Source: Flammeovirga aprica JL-4 (GTDB lineage: Bacteria > Bacteroidota > Bacteroidia > Cytophagales > Flammeovirgaceae). Taken from it: DNA of 64,000 nucleotides. Below are positions 37,144-44,564 of this stretch, in pieces. The position numbers and the translations under genes are program-made. How positions within the stretch are numbered: position 1 is the first letter of the stretch; every line of letters starts with the position of its first letter. Location: positions 1-64,000 of the forward strand of contig NZ_JABANE010000012.1 of assembly GCF_012844305.1 (NCBI RefSeq), in the 5' to 3' direction. Under the pieces are notes generated by a model. It made no database searches. It was not told where the DNA came from and worked only from the letters and a program-made list of their open reading frames with translations.

Positions 37144-38046
37144 ATGAAATCGAAAATAAATATTTATATCGCTATAAGTGCTTTTTGTGTTTTCCTTGGA
37201 AGAGCAATACAGCACTTAGTTTGGGATGCTCCTTTTAGAACATTGCTTTGGGACGAACAATTATTGAAAGGCCCTGTGGAAAATATATTGGGTATTAATT
37301 GGTTTGATTACGTTACAAGTCCTATTGCTGACCAATGGATCAATGCTAGTGTTACTGCTTTTGGAATACTTTATCTATTGGCTGCTTCCTCTATCTTACT
37401 ACTTCATAAAGGTGGTTTTTTCAAAAGCGTTAGCTTAAAACTTCAAATTGTCGGTGCAATAGGCCTTCTCTTTTTGGCTTTTTTATATTCAAAAGAAAAG
37501 TTCATGCAAATTGGACAATTGCTGGAATATTCAGCACAGTTTACAGCTCCTGTTTTTCTTTGGTATGTGATTTCTAATAAAGAAAAAGAGTTTCCAGTAT
37601 TCTTTGCAAAATGTGTTATTGCTCTGACTTTTATTTGTCATGGATTATATGCGGTTGGCTTTTACCCAGTTCCTGGAAAATTTATTGATATGACCATCGC
37701 TACACTTGGGGTAACAGAAAATAGAGCAAAAGATTTATTATTAATAGCAGGCATCCTTGATTTTATTGTTGCCTTTGGGATATTCATTCCAAGAATTGCA
37801 AAACCAATGTTAGTATACATGATCATTTGGGGAGCATTGACATCTTTAGCAAGACTTACAGGACATTTCCATATTGACTTTCTTGGAAATACACTTTTAC
37901 AATGGGTACCTGCAGTGATATTTAGAGCTCCACACTTTTTGCTTCCTCTTATAATTCTAACACATTTAAAAGAAACAAATGGAAAGCATTCTGTGGAGAT
38001 CACAATACCAACACTAAATCGTAAAGTAGGTTTTGCAAATTCATAA
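37144..38046 (+). CDS. polytopic membrane protein, unknown function
   Basis: 300 residues with about eight predicted membrane segments and an N-terminal loop containing WDAPFRTLLWDEQLL. Conserved-looking loop residues (FICHGLYAVGFYPVPG, RLTGHFHIDF) include histidines inside or beside helices, which could bind metal or heme. I cannot assign a family. It starts 11 bp after the T-run of the upstream terminator and is followed by two fold-back elements. Confidence 0.55.
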   Translation: MKSKINIYIAISAFCVFLGRAIQHLVWDAPFRTLLWDEQLLKGPVENILGINWFDYVTSPIADQWINASVTAFGILYLLAASSILLLHKGGFFKSVSLKLQIVGAIGLLFLAFLYSKEKFMQIGQLLEYSAQFTAPVFLWYVISNKEKEFPVFFAKCVIALTFICHGLYAVGFYPVPGKFIDMTIATLGVTENRAKDLLLIAGILDFIVAFGIFIPRIAKPMLVYMIIWGALTSLARLTGHFHIDFLGNTLLQWVPAVIFRAPHFLLPLIILTHLKETNGKHSVEITIPTLNRKVGFANS

Positions 38047-38052
38047 TTACCT

Positions 38053-38213
38053 AAGTACTGTGACAGAAGAGAAGGGATGATTTTAGTTTAATATTTTTTA
38101 TTCTAATCAAGGCAGATTTGCAGAGCATAGCCTTAGTTACGCGATAAAAATCTAACGAAGAGTAGGATAAAAAAGATAAGATAAAGTGTACCTTTACTTT
38201 TGTCACAGTACTT
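38053..38213. repeat. 161-bp fold-back element A
   Basis: The ends are inverted: AAGTACTGTGACA at 38053-38065 with TGTCACAGTACTT at 38201-38213, with further pairing inward (TTTTTTA..CTAATC with ..TAGGATAAAAAAG). The central core (38095-38177; AATCAAGGCAGA, AGAGCATAGC, TAGTTACG, TCTAACG, AGAGTAGG) recurs at 61990-62067 inside a hairpin with different outer arms. It is non-coding and directly follows a membrane-protein gene. Confidence 0.75.
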
Positions 38214-38400
38214 AAGTACTAGGACAAAAGTAAACGAGTGCTTCTTGCACCATAGTTAAACTATGGGCAGGTGATAGGGCAACCTAATCAAAACTAAAGT
38301 CTTGAAGGTTAGCAACGTAGACAACACTTTAGCCTTGTTGTAGTCAATATCACTAGCCCATTACTTCAATCACGGTGCACGTTATTATTGTCCCATTCCT
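38214..38400. repeat. fold-back element B, adjoining A
   Basis: It begins AAGTACTAGGACAAAAG at 38214, immediately after element A, making a perfect AGTACTTAAGTACT palindrome at the junction. The far end (GTGCACGTTATTATTGTCCC, 38375-38394) is an imperfect inverse of its start. Internal helices are visible: CCATAGTTAAACTATGG, GTGATA with TATCAC, and ACAACA with TGTTGT. The beginning matches the short element at 15223. It may encode a structured RNA, but no family is recognised. Confidence 0.55.
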
Positions 38401-38411
38401 AAAACTTAACT

Positions 38412-38452
38412 ACCTGTTTTACAAGTCAATTGCAAAAAACAGGTGGTTTTTT
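38412..38452 (+). terminator. terminator downstream of the fold-back elements
   Basis: ACCTGTTTT (38412-38420) pairs with AAAACAGGT (38436-38444), followed by a TTTTTT tract. Confidence 0.75.
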
Positions 38453-38532
38453 ATTTAATGATATAACAAAACTTTTTTTTAATAGTATCATTTTCCTAAT
38501 TTCTTCTTATTTCAAAATAATTCACTTTTTTC

Positions 38533-38562
38533 TTTGCCTAAAAAAATTCATTTGTATATTTG
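38533..38562 (+). promoter_or_regulatory. consensus Bacteroidota promoter of the DUF1338 gene
   Basis: TTTG (38533-38536), an 18-bp spacer and TATATTTG (38555-38562) match TTTG-N~19-TAnnTTTG, 66 bp before the ATG at 38628. It lies inside the longer open frame that starts at 38430, so it fixes 38628 as the start. Confidence 0.75.
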
Positions 38563-38627
38563 CACTACCAATAAACGTATTTTTTACATTTATATTTAAT
38601 AAGACCAAACATTACCAATTTAAACAC

Positions 38628-39431
38628 ATGAAAAACATCCTTGAGAAGCTTTGGGATCAATATGTAGAAATCACACCTTCTGCAGCTAAGATCCAGTCCA
38701 TTTTTGAGGACAAAGGCGAAAAAATCGAAAACGATCATATTGCTATTCGTACTTTCAACAATCCATTAGTGAATGTTGAGCGTCTCTCTGAACCTTTTAT
38801 CCGTATGGGGTATGAAAAAAAAGGCGAATATATCTTTGAGGCCAAAAAACTAAAAGCGGCACACTTCCAACACCGTAGCGACAAAGACGCTCCTAAAATT
38901 TTCATTTCAGAATTACGCCTTGAGTTATGCAGTGAATTTCTGCAAGATGTAGCTGATTCTGTTATTGCAGCATCTGGAGTAGAAGATATGGAAATTGACC
39001 AATTGCTATTAAGTGGTTGTGTTTGGTCAAAGCCTTCTTATAAAATCTACCAGCGTCTTGTTGAAGAATCTGAATATGCTGGATGGATGTATGTATTTGG
39101 TTTCAGAGCGAATCACTTTACAATTCACTGCAATAAGCTGAATAATTTTGAAACACTAGAAGATGTAAATCAATTTTTAAAAGACAATGGTTTTAAGATG
39201 AATACATCTGGCGGAGAGATCAAAGGAAGCAAAGAACAACTACTAGAACAATCTAGTATTCTTGCTGATAAGGTAAAAATCGATTTCCAAGAAGGCGAAT
39301 ACGAAGTGCCATCTTGTTATTATGAATTCGCAAAAAGATACGAAGACAGTACAGGAGCACTTTTCGAAGGTTTTATCGCTTCATCTGCTGATAAAATATT
39401 TGAAAGCACAGATACCGTTCTTTCAAAATAA
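38628..39431 (+). CDS. DUF1338 / 2-oxoadipate dioxygenase-like protein
   Basis: 267 residues from the ATG at 38628. The in-frame extension to 38430 has a TTG start, overlaps a terminator and contains the promoter, so it is rejected. Putative metal-binding positions are the His in ENDHIAIRTF, a second His in RANHFTIHC and the Glu in GALFEGFIAS, matching the two-His, one-Glu arrangement of the VOC-fold DUF1338 family. One member (HglS/YdcJ) converts 2-oxoadipate to 2-hydroxyglutarate in lysine breakdown. This protein is much shorter than HglS, so its substrate may differ. It is flanked by its own promoter and terminator. Confidence 0.75.
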   Translation: MKNILEKLWDQYVEITPSAAKIQSIFEDKGEKIENDHIAIRTFNNPLVNVERLSEPFIRMGYEKKGEYIFEAKKLKAAHFQHRSDKDAPKIFISELRLELCSEFLQDVADSVIAASGVEDMEIDQLLLSGCVWSKPSYKIYQRLVEESEYAGWMYVFGFRANHFTIHCNKLNNFETLEDVNQFLKDNGFKMNTSGGEIKGSKEQLLEQSSILADKVKIDFQEGEYEVPSCYYEFAKRYEDSTGALFEGFIASSADKIFESTDTVLSK

Positions 39432-39553
39432 AACTCTCAATCAAAAAATATGAAACTTTCTAAAGTTATACGTTATACAATATTTCAACGACTATCGGAC
39501 ACCTTTTTCTAACCAATTCAGGATTATCTAGAACTTTTATTATTATACTAAGG

Positions 39554-39584
39554 AACTCTGCAATATTGTAGAGTTTCTTTTTTT
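39554..39584 (+). terminator. terminator of the DUF1338 gene
   Basis: AACTCTGCAAT (39554-39564) pairs with ATTGTAGAGTT (39565-39575) with one G-U and almost no loop, followed by a T-run. Confidence 0.65.
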
Positions 39585-39613
39585 ATAGTGGTTGTGCAAC
39601 ATAAAACCACTAT
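39585..39613 (+). repeat. hairpin just before the Rpn nuclease gene
   Basis: ATAGTGGTT (39585-39593) and AACCACTAT (39605-39613) are perfect 9-bp arms around an 11-nt loop, ending 18 bp before the start codon. It could occlude translation initiation or mark an insertion end. Confidence 0.5.
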
Positions 39614-39631
39614 TTTTGTAAAAAATAGCTT

Positions 39632-40492
39632 ATGAATTCAAGAAATATCATTCGGTTTGACTGGGCAATCAAGAGGCTCTTGAGAAATAAAGCAGATTAT
39701 ACTGTTTTAGAAGGTTTTTTGACTGAACTACTCAAAGAAAAAATTGAAATTGAGGATATTTTAGAGAGTGAGAGTAATCAAATTTCTGAAGAAGACAAAT
39801 TCAACCGTGTAGATATCTTAGTCAAAAATTCAAAAGGGGAATTTGTAATCATTGAAATTCAAAATCAAAAAGAATATGATTACTTCCATAGGATGCTTTA
39901 TGGAACATCAAAAGTCATTGCTGAATACTTAAAATTAGGTCAACCTTATAGAGATGTCAAAAAAGTTTATTCTGTAAATATTGTTTATTTTGATTTAGGA
40001 CAAGGCGATGATTATGTTTACCATGGTAAAACTGATTTTCATGGAATTCATCAAAATGACAAACTTACATTATCCCCAAAACAGAAGGAATTACTAACTG
40101 ACAAGTCCTACCCTTATCAGTTATTTCCTGAATTTTATGTCATCAAAGTAAATCAATTTGATAATCATGCTAAAGACACCTTAGATCAGTGGATCTATTA
40201 TTTCAAAAATGATGATATAAAGGAAGAATTTACTGCTAAAGGTATAGGAGAGGCTAGAAAATTATGGAGAGTGGATCGTCTTTCTGAAGAGGAAAAGAAA
40301 AACTATGTTCGACATATGGAAAACCTAAGCTATAAAGCTAGCATTGAATGGACAATGAAAATTGATGCTGAAGATAAAGTCAGGAAAGATGAGAAAGTTC
40401 AAATTGCAAAATCGCTAAAAGAAAATGGAGCAGACATTGAACTAATAATGAAATCAACCGGACTCTCTAGAGATGAAATTGAAAATCTTTAA
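39632..40492 (+). CDS. Rpn-family PD-(D/E)XK nuclease / putative transposase
   Basis: 286 residues. The N-terminal nuclease core shows FDWAIKRLLRN, the catalytic-looking Asp in FNRVDILVKN and Glu-x-Gln in FVIIEIQNQKEYDY, i.e. the PD-(D/E)XK pattern of the Rpn/YhgA-like family. The C-terminus ends in a short helical repeat typical of this family (ENGADIELIMKSTGLSRDEI). Rpn proteins are DNA endonucleases that raise recombination, and related genes are often amplified in Bacteroidota genomes. The gene is isolated between two strong hairpins, which fits a mobile or recently acquired unit, but I see no ends. Confidence 0.82.
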   Translation: MNSRNIIRFDWAIKRLLRNKADYTVLEGFLTELLKEKIEIEDILESESNQISEEDKFNRVDILVKNSKGEFVIIEIQNQKEYDYFHRMLYGTSKVIAEYLKLGQPYRDVKKVYSVNIVYFDLGQGDDYVYHGKTDFHGIHQNDKLTLSPKQKELLTDKSYPYQLFPEFYVIKVNQFDNHAKDTLDQWIYYFKNDDIKEEFTAKGIGEARKLWRVDRLSEEEKKNYVRHMENLSYKASIEWTMKIDAEDKVRKDEKVQIAKSLKENGADIELIMKSTGLSRDEIENL

Positions 40493-40496
40493 TATG

Positions 40497-40535
40497 AAAA
40501 AGCCAGATTCCACATAACGATGAATCTGGCTTTTT
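40497..40535. terminator. bidirectional terminator between the Rpn and prenyltransferase genes
   Basis: A perfect 13-bp stem, AAAAAGCCAGATT (40497-40509) with AATCTGGCTTTTT (40523-40535), has A- and T-runs on either side and serves two convergent genes. Confidence 0.92.
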
Positions 40536-40553
40536 CCTTTAACTGCATAATTT

Positions 40554-41432
40554 TTAGATGAAAAACATCCCTAAAATGCCTGCCACCATATAGTACTTTA
40601 TAAAAGAACTTATCTTTCCATAATCTTTACTAGATACCGCCTTCACTAATTTGTAAATCATCATGAAGGCTGGAAGTGATAGAATAAAGAAATAATACTG
40701 TATGTAGGGTTCCTCCATTTCATAAACAATGACAAAAGAAATGGCAATGAACAAAGAGAACAAAAGGTAAATCAGCTTTTTGGTTTTTGCATCACCCCAT
40801 ATAATTGGTAACGTTTTACACCCAAATTTCACATCCCCTTCCTTGTCTTCTAAATCTTTGATAATCTCACGAATAAGCGACACGAAGAAAGAGAAAATTC
40901 CAAACTCGTATACAGCTCTATTGTGATCAGCAAAGTAAATATTAATCAAGAAAATGGAGAATGCTGTGATCGCTGCCACACTTACATTTCCTATAAAAGC
41001 TCTTCTTTTCAGTTCATTTGAATACAGCCAAAGCCAAAAGGAAGCGATAAAACACACAATTCCAACTTCTTTTGAGAGGTAAAACCCAATAAAAATACCC
41101 GTAAAATTAAATACGGTATGCGTTAGAATCGCTACCCTCCTTTTCATTACTTTACCTACCACCTGCTTGTTAGGTCGGTTGACAGCATCAATTTTTATAT
41201 CATAATAATCATTGATGATATATCCGGAGGCTGCTATCAGTACTGTTGCCAAAGTCAACAACCAAAAAGAAACATCCTGTAAAAGGAATTTCCATTCGGT
41301 ACTAGGACCTACCAAAAAGATCCTTCCCATCCATTGTGTGAACAATATGATAAGAAGGTTGTTGGCTCTGATAAGACTCAAAAAGTCTTTTATGTTGATA
41401 AAAAAAGTTTGTTCTGTTTGTGGTTTACTCAT
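40554..41432 (-). CDS. UbiA-family prenyltransferase (geranylgeranylglycerol-phosphate type)
   Basis: 292 residues with about eight membrane segments. The two Asp-rich Mg-prenyl-diphosphate motifs are NDYYDIKIDAVNRP and REIIKDLEDKEGD. The sequence resembles the Bacteroidota branch annotated as geranylgeranylglycerol-phosphate geranylgeranyltransferase; other UbiA reactions (quinone, heme or chlorophyll-type) remain possible. It starts 4 bp after the polA stop codon on the same strand, so the two are probably co-transcribed, and it ends at a strong terminator. Confidence 0.8.
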   Translation of the reverse strand: MSKPQTEQTFFINIKDFLSLIRANNLLIILFTQWMGRIFLVGPSTEWKFLLQDVSFWLLTLATVLIAASGYIINDYYDIKIDAVNRPNKQVVGKVMKRRVAILTHTVFNFTGIFIGFYLSKEVGIVCFIASFWLWLYSNELKRRAFIGNVSVAAITAFSIFLINIYFADHNRAVYEFGIFSFFVSLIREIIKDLEDKEGDVKFGCKTLPIIWGDAKTKKLIYLLFSLFIAISFVIVYEMEEPYIQYYFFILSLPAFMMIYKLVKAVSSKDYGKISSFIKYYMVAGILGMFFI

Positions 41433-41436
41433 TCTA

Positions 41437-44235
41437 TTAATGGGCTTCTAACCAATTTATACCTTTACCTACTTCCACTTCTAAAGGAACACCGATGTCG
41501 TAAGCACTTTCCATCATTTCCTTTATTTTGGAAGTCATTAATTCTAATTCATCGTTATGCACATCAAAGATCAATTCGTCATGCACTTGAAGTATCATTT
41601 TTGATTTTAAGTTCTGAGAATTCATCCATTCTTGAATCTCAATCATGGCTTTCTTGATGATATCAGCAGCAGTACCTTGAATTGGTGCATTAATAGCGTT
41701 TCGTTCCGCCATACCTCTCACCGTGAAGTTTCTAGAATTGATATCTCTTAAATATCTTCTTCTTCCCATCAATGTTTCTACATACTCATTATCTCTTGCT
41801 TTCGCAATCACATCGTCCATGTATTTTTTGATAGCAGGAAATTCCACAAAATAGTTATCAATCAACTCTTTTGCCTCACTTCTTGCAATATTCAATTGCT
41901 GAGAAAGTCCAAAAGCAGATACACCATAGATAATACCGAAGTTAGCCGTCTTTGCTCTTCTTCTCATTTCTGGCTCAACATCTGCTTCCGCTACTTTAAA
42001 TACTTTTGCAGCAGTCGCTGTATGAATATCTCTTCCTTCCTTAAAGGCGTTGAGCATTTCTTCATCTTTACTGAAAGCCGCCATAATTCTCAATTCCACT
42101 TGAGAGTAATCCACGGCTACAAAAGTGTAGTTTTCATCTCTTGCCACAAAAGCTTTTCTGATCTCTCTACCTCTTGAAGTTTTAATTGGAATATTCTGCA
42201 AGTTTGGATCTGTTGAACTCAAACGACCTGTTGCGGCTACAGCTTGATTGTACGTTGTATGCACTCTACCATCTGCCTTGATAAGTTTAGGAAGAGCATC
42301 TACATAAGTACTTTTCAGCTTCGCCAGTTGTCTGAAATCTAAAATCTTCTCAACAATTTCATGCTGTTTCAAACCTTGAAGAATCTCTTCACCTGTAGCA
42401 TATTGACCCGTTTTGGTCTTTTTTGGTTTATCTACCAACTTCATTTTTTCAAAAAGAATCACACCCAGCTGTTTTGGAGATGAAATTGTAAACTCCTCTC
42501 CCGCCAAGGCATAAATATCTTTTTCCAGCTGCTCTACTTCCTTCCCAATCTGTACAGAATATTGCTCCAATGAAGGTACGTCTAAATTAACACCTTCTTT
42601 TTCCATTTCTCTCAACGTCTCAAGCAATGGCATTTCAAGGTTTTCAAATAATTCTTTTAGACCTTTCTCCTCTAAAATTGGTAAGAACTGCTCTTTCAAC
42701 TGAAGAGTAACATCCGCATCTTCACAAGCATATTCATATATTTCAGAAGCTGGCAAGTCTTTCATATTCTTCTGCTTCTTCCCTTTTTTGCCCAATACTG
42801 TTTCAATAGAAACTGGAATATAGTTGAGGTAAGTTTCAGAAAGGCTGTCCATACCATGACGTTTGTCTGGCTCAATTAAGTAGTGTGCCAACATGGTATC
42901 AAAGAAAGGACCTTTCACCTTTACTCCTGCCGTATCCATTACTTGCAAGTCATACTTCAGATTCTGGCCAATCTTAAGAATTGACTCATTTTCAAACAAT
43001 GGTTTGAAGTGCTCTAACACTTTATCGGCTTCCTCTTTGTCTAAAGGTACAGGCACATAATAAGCTTCATCCTTTTGAGCAGAAAATGACATTCCTACGA
43101 TTTGAGCTTCTAAAGCATCCAAAGAAGATGTTTCTGTATCAAAAGCAAATTCTTTTTGTTTTGAGAGGTAAGTAATCAATTCTTGATAACGCTCCTCTGT
43201 ATCAATCATCCTGTAGTTTTTATCTACAGTACCAATTGAATCAGGCCCGCTCAACTCTTCCTCTTCAACAACTTCCTCTACTGTTTCAGTCTTTGCTGAT
43301 GGTGCTGGAGCTCCAAATAATGATGCTTGTTCACCAGCTTTCACTACTTTTTTAGCAGGGGCAGGTTTCGCATCTGGGAATAATCGTCCTAATAATGTTT
43401 TGAATTCAAGGTCATTGAAAATCTTTACGATCTCTTCCTTGTTCGGTTCCTGTACTTTAAGTTTTTCTTCCTCAAAAGCAATTGGAACATCTATTTTAAT
43501 TGTTGCTAACTCTTTTGAAAGAATCGCCTGTTCTTTGTTTCCTTCTACTCTTTCCTTCAGTTTCCCTTTTAATTCTGAAGAATGCTCAAGAATACCTTCT
43601 ACTGTGCTGTATTGTTTCAACAATTTCACAGCCGTTTTAGGACCAACTCCTGGAATACCTGGGATATTATCCACCGCATCACCTTGAAGTCCTAGCAAGT
43701 CAATCACTTGGTCAATTCTATCCAAGTCAAATTTTTCCAGTACTTCTTTTTCTCCTAGAATCTCGATCCCCCCTTTAGTCGATGGTCTATACAAAAATGT
43801 ATTTTCATCTACTAATTGAGCATAATCCTTATCGGGAGTCATCATAAAAGTCTGAAAACCTTGCTTTGACGCTTCTTTGGCCAATGTACCAATCACATCA
43901 TCAGCTTCGTAACCTTCCACTTCTAATCTTGGGATATTAAAAGCATCCACAATTTTCTTTACGATGGGAATAGCAATAGAAATATCTTCCGGTGTTTCTT
44001 GTCTGTTGGCTTTGTACTCTTCAAACATCTCATGTCTGAAAGTTGGGCCCGGCAAATCAAATGAAACACCAATATGTGTAGGATTCTGCTTTTTAAGTAT
44101 TTCCAATAAAGAGTTCACAAACCCCATTGGAGCACTTGTATTCACTCCTTTAGAATTGATACGCGGATTACGTATTAGGGCAAAATGGGCACGGAAAATA
44201 AGGGCCATGCCATCAAGCAGAAATAATTTCTTCAT
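41437..44235 (-). CDS. polA: DNA polymerase I
   Basis: 932 residues, the usual length, with all three domains. The 5'-nuclease (1-290) contains VEGYEADDVIGTLA and GLQGDAVDNIPGIPGVGPKTA. A low-complexity linker (about 300-340) follows. The 3'-5' exonuclease (about 345-525) is intact, with FAFDTETSSLDA and the rest of the DEDD set. The polymerase (about 545-930) has motif A VAVDYSQVELRIM, O-helix RRRAKTANFGIIYG (Phe at the ddNTP-discriminating position) and motif C LQVHDELIFDVH. It works in replication primer removal and repair. The prenyltransferase gene follows after 4 bp. The divergent neighbour at 44565 is the ISP-like protein. Confidence 0.97.
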   Translation of the reverse strand: MKKLFLLDGMALIFRAHFALIRNPRINSKGVNTSAPMGFVNSLLEILKKQNPTHIGVSFDLPGPTFRHEMFEEYKANRQETPEDISIAIPIVKKIVDAFNIPRLEVEGYEADDVIGTLAKEASKQGFQTFMMTPDKDYAQLVDENTFLYRPSTKGGIEILGEKEVLEKFDLDRIDQVIDLLGLQGDAVDNIPGIPGVGPKTAVKLLKQYSTVEGILEHSSELKGKLKERVEGNKEQAILSKELATIKIDVPIAFEEEKLKVQEPNKEEIVKIFNDLEFKTLLGRLFPDAKPAPAKKVVKAGEQASLFGAPAPSAKTETVEEVVEEEELSGPDSIGTVDKNYRMIDTEERYQELITYLSKQKEFAFDTETSSLDALEAQIVGMSFSAQKDEAYYVPVPLDKEEADKVLEHFKPLFENESILKIGQNLKYDLQVMDTAGVKVKGPFFDTMLAHYLIEPDKRHGMDSLSETYLNYIPVSIETVLGKKGKKQKNMKDLPASEIYEYACEDADVTLQLKEQFLPILEEKGLKELFENLEMPLLETLREMEKEGVNLDVPSLEQYSVQIGKEVEQLEKDIYALAGEEFTISSPKQLGVILFEKMKLVDKPKKTKTGQYATGEEILQGLKQHEIVEKILDFRQLAKLKSTYVDALPKLIKADGRVHTTYNQAVAATGRLSSTDPNLQNIPIKTSRGREIRKAFVARDENYTFVAVDYSQVELRIMAAFSKDEEMLNAFKEGRDIHTATAAKVFKVAEADVEPEMRRRAKTANFGIIYGVSAFGLSQQLNIARSEAKELIDNYFVEFPAIKKYMDDVIAKARDNEYVETLMGRRRYLRDINSRNFTVRGMAERNAINAPIQGTAADIIKKAMIEIQEWMNSQNLKSKMILQVHDELIFDVHNDELELMTSKIKEMMESAYDIGVPLEVEVGKGINWLEAH

Positions 44236-44372
44236 AATTTAGTTGGTCTTTAAGACACTCTATACAGTTTCTATTCTAAAAAATCATGTCATCAATCATA
44301 GAGGGAATCCTTCACCTGCACTTCATGATTTTGTAGTTATATCTTAATTTTTTTACGAATATACTAATCGGA

Positions 44373-44404
44373 TTTCGAAGATTTATATTCTTGTTGTACG
44401 TTTG
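44373..44404 (+). promoter_or_regulatory. putative promoter of the ISP-like gene
   Basis: TACGTTTG (44397-44404) matches TAnnTTTG; a TTTC lies 20 bp upstream (44373-44376). It sits in the 329-bp divergent region between polA and the ISP-like gene, 160 bp before the latter's start. The rest of this region shows nothing I recognise. Confidence 0.45.
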
Positions 44405-44564
44405 CAATAATATTTGCAATTCAATTGACAATTTGAGGCAGATGATGAATCAAAACCCTATTTTAATGAACTTTTGATTTTATGAAATTTCATAATAGAC
44501 AAAATTCTGCTTTTAGGTTCACCGATTCATCTGTTCTATTTTGAACTTAAAAAAGTAAAGAGGT

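Noticed and set aside
43400..43687. Plus-strand open frames antisense to polA (also antisense to other large genes)
   Set aside because: They are shadows of conserved coding regions on the other strand with no domain of their own.
44482..44544. 20-codon frame before the ISP-like gene as a frameshifted N-terminus
   Set aside because: It is in a different frame, ends in TGA, and shows no similarity to ISP N-terminal parts.
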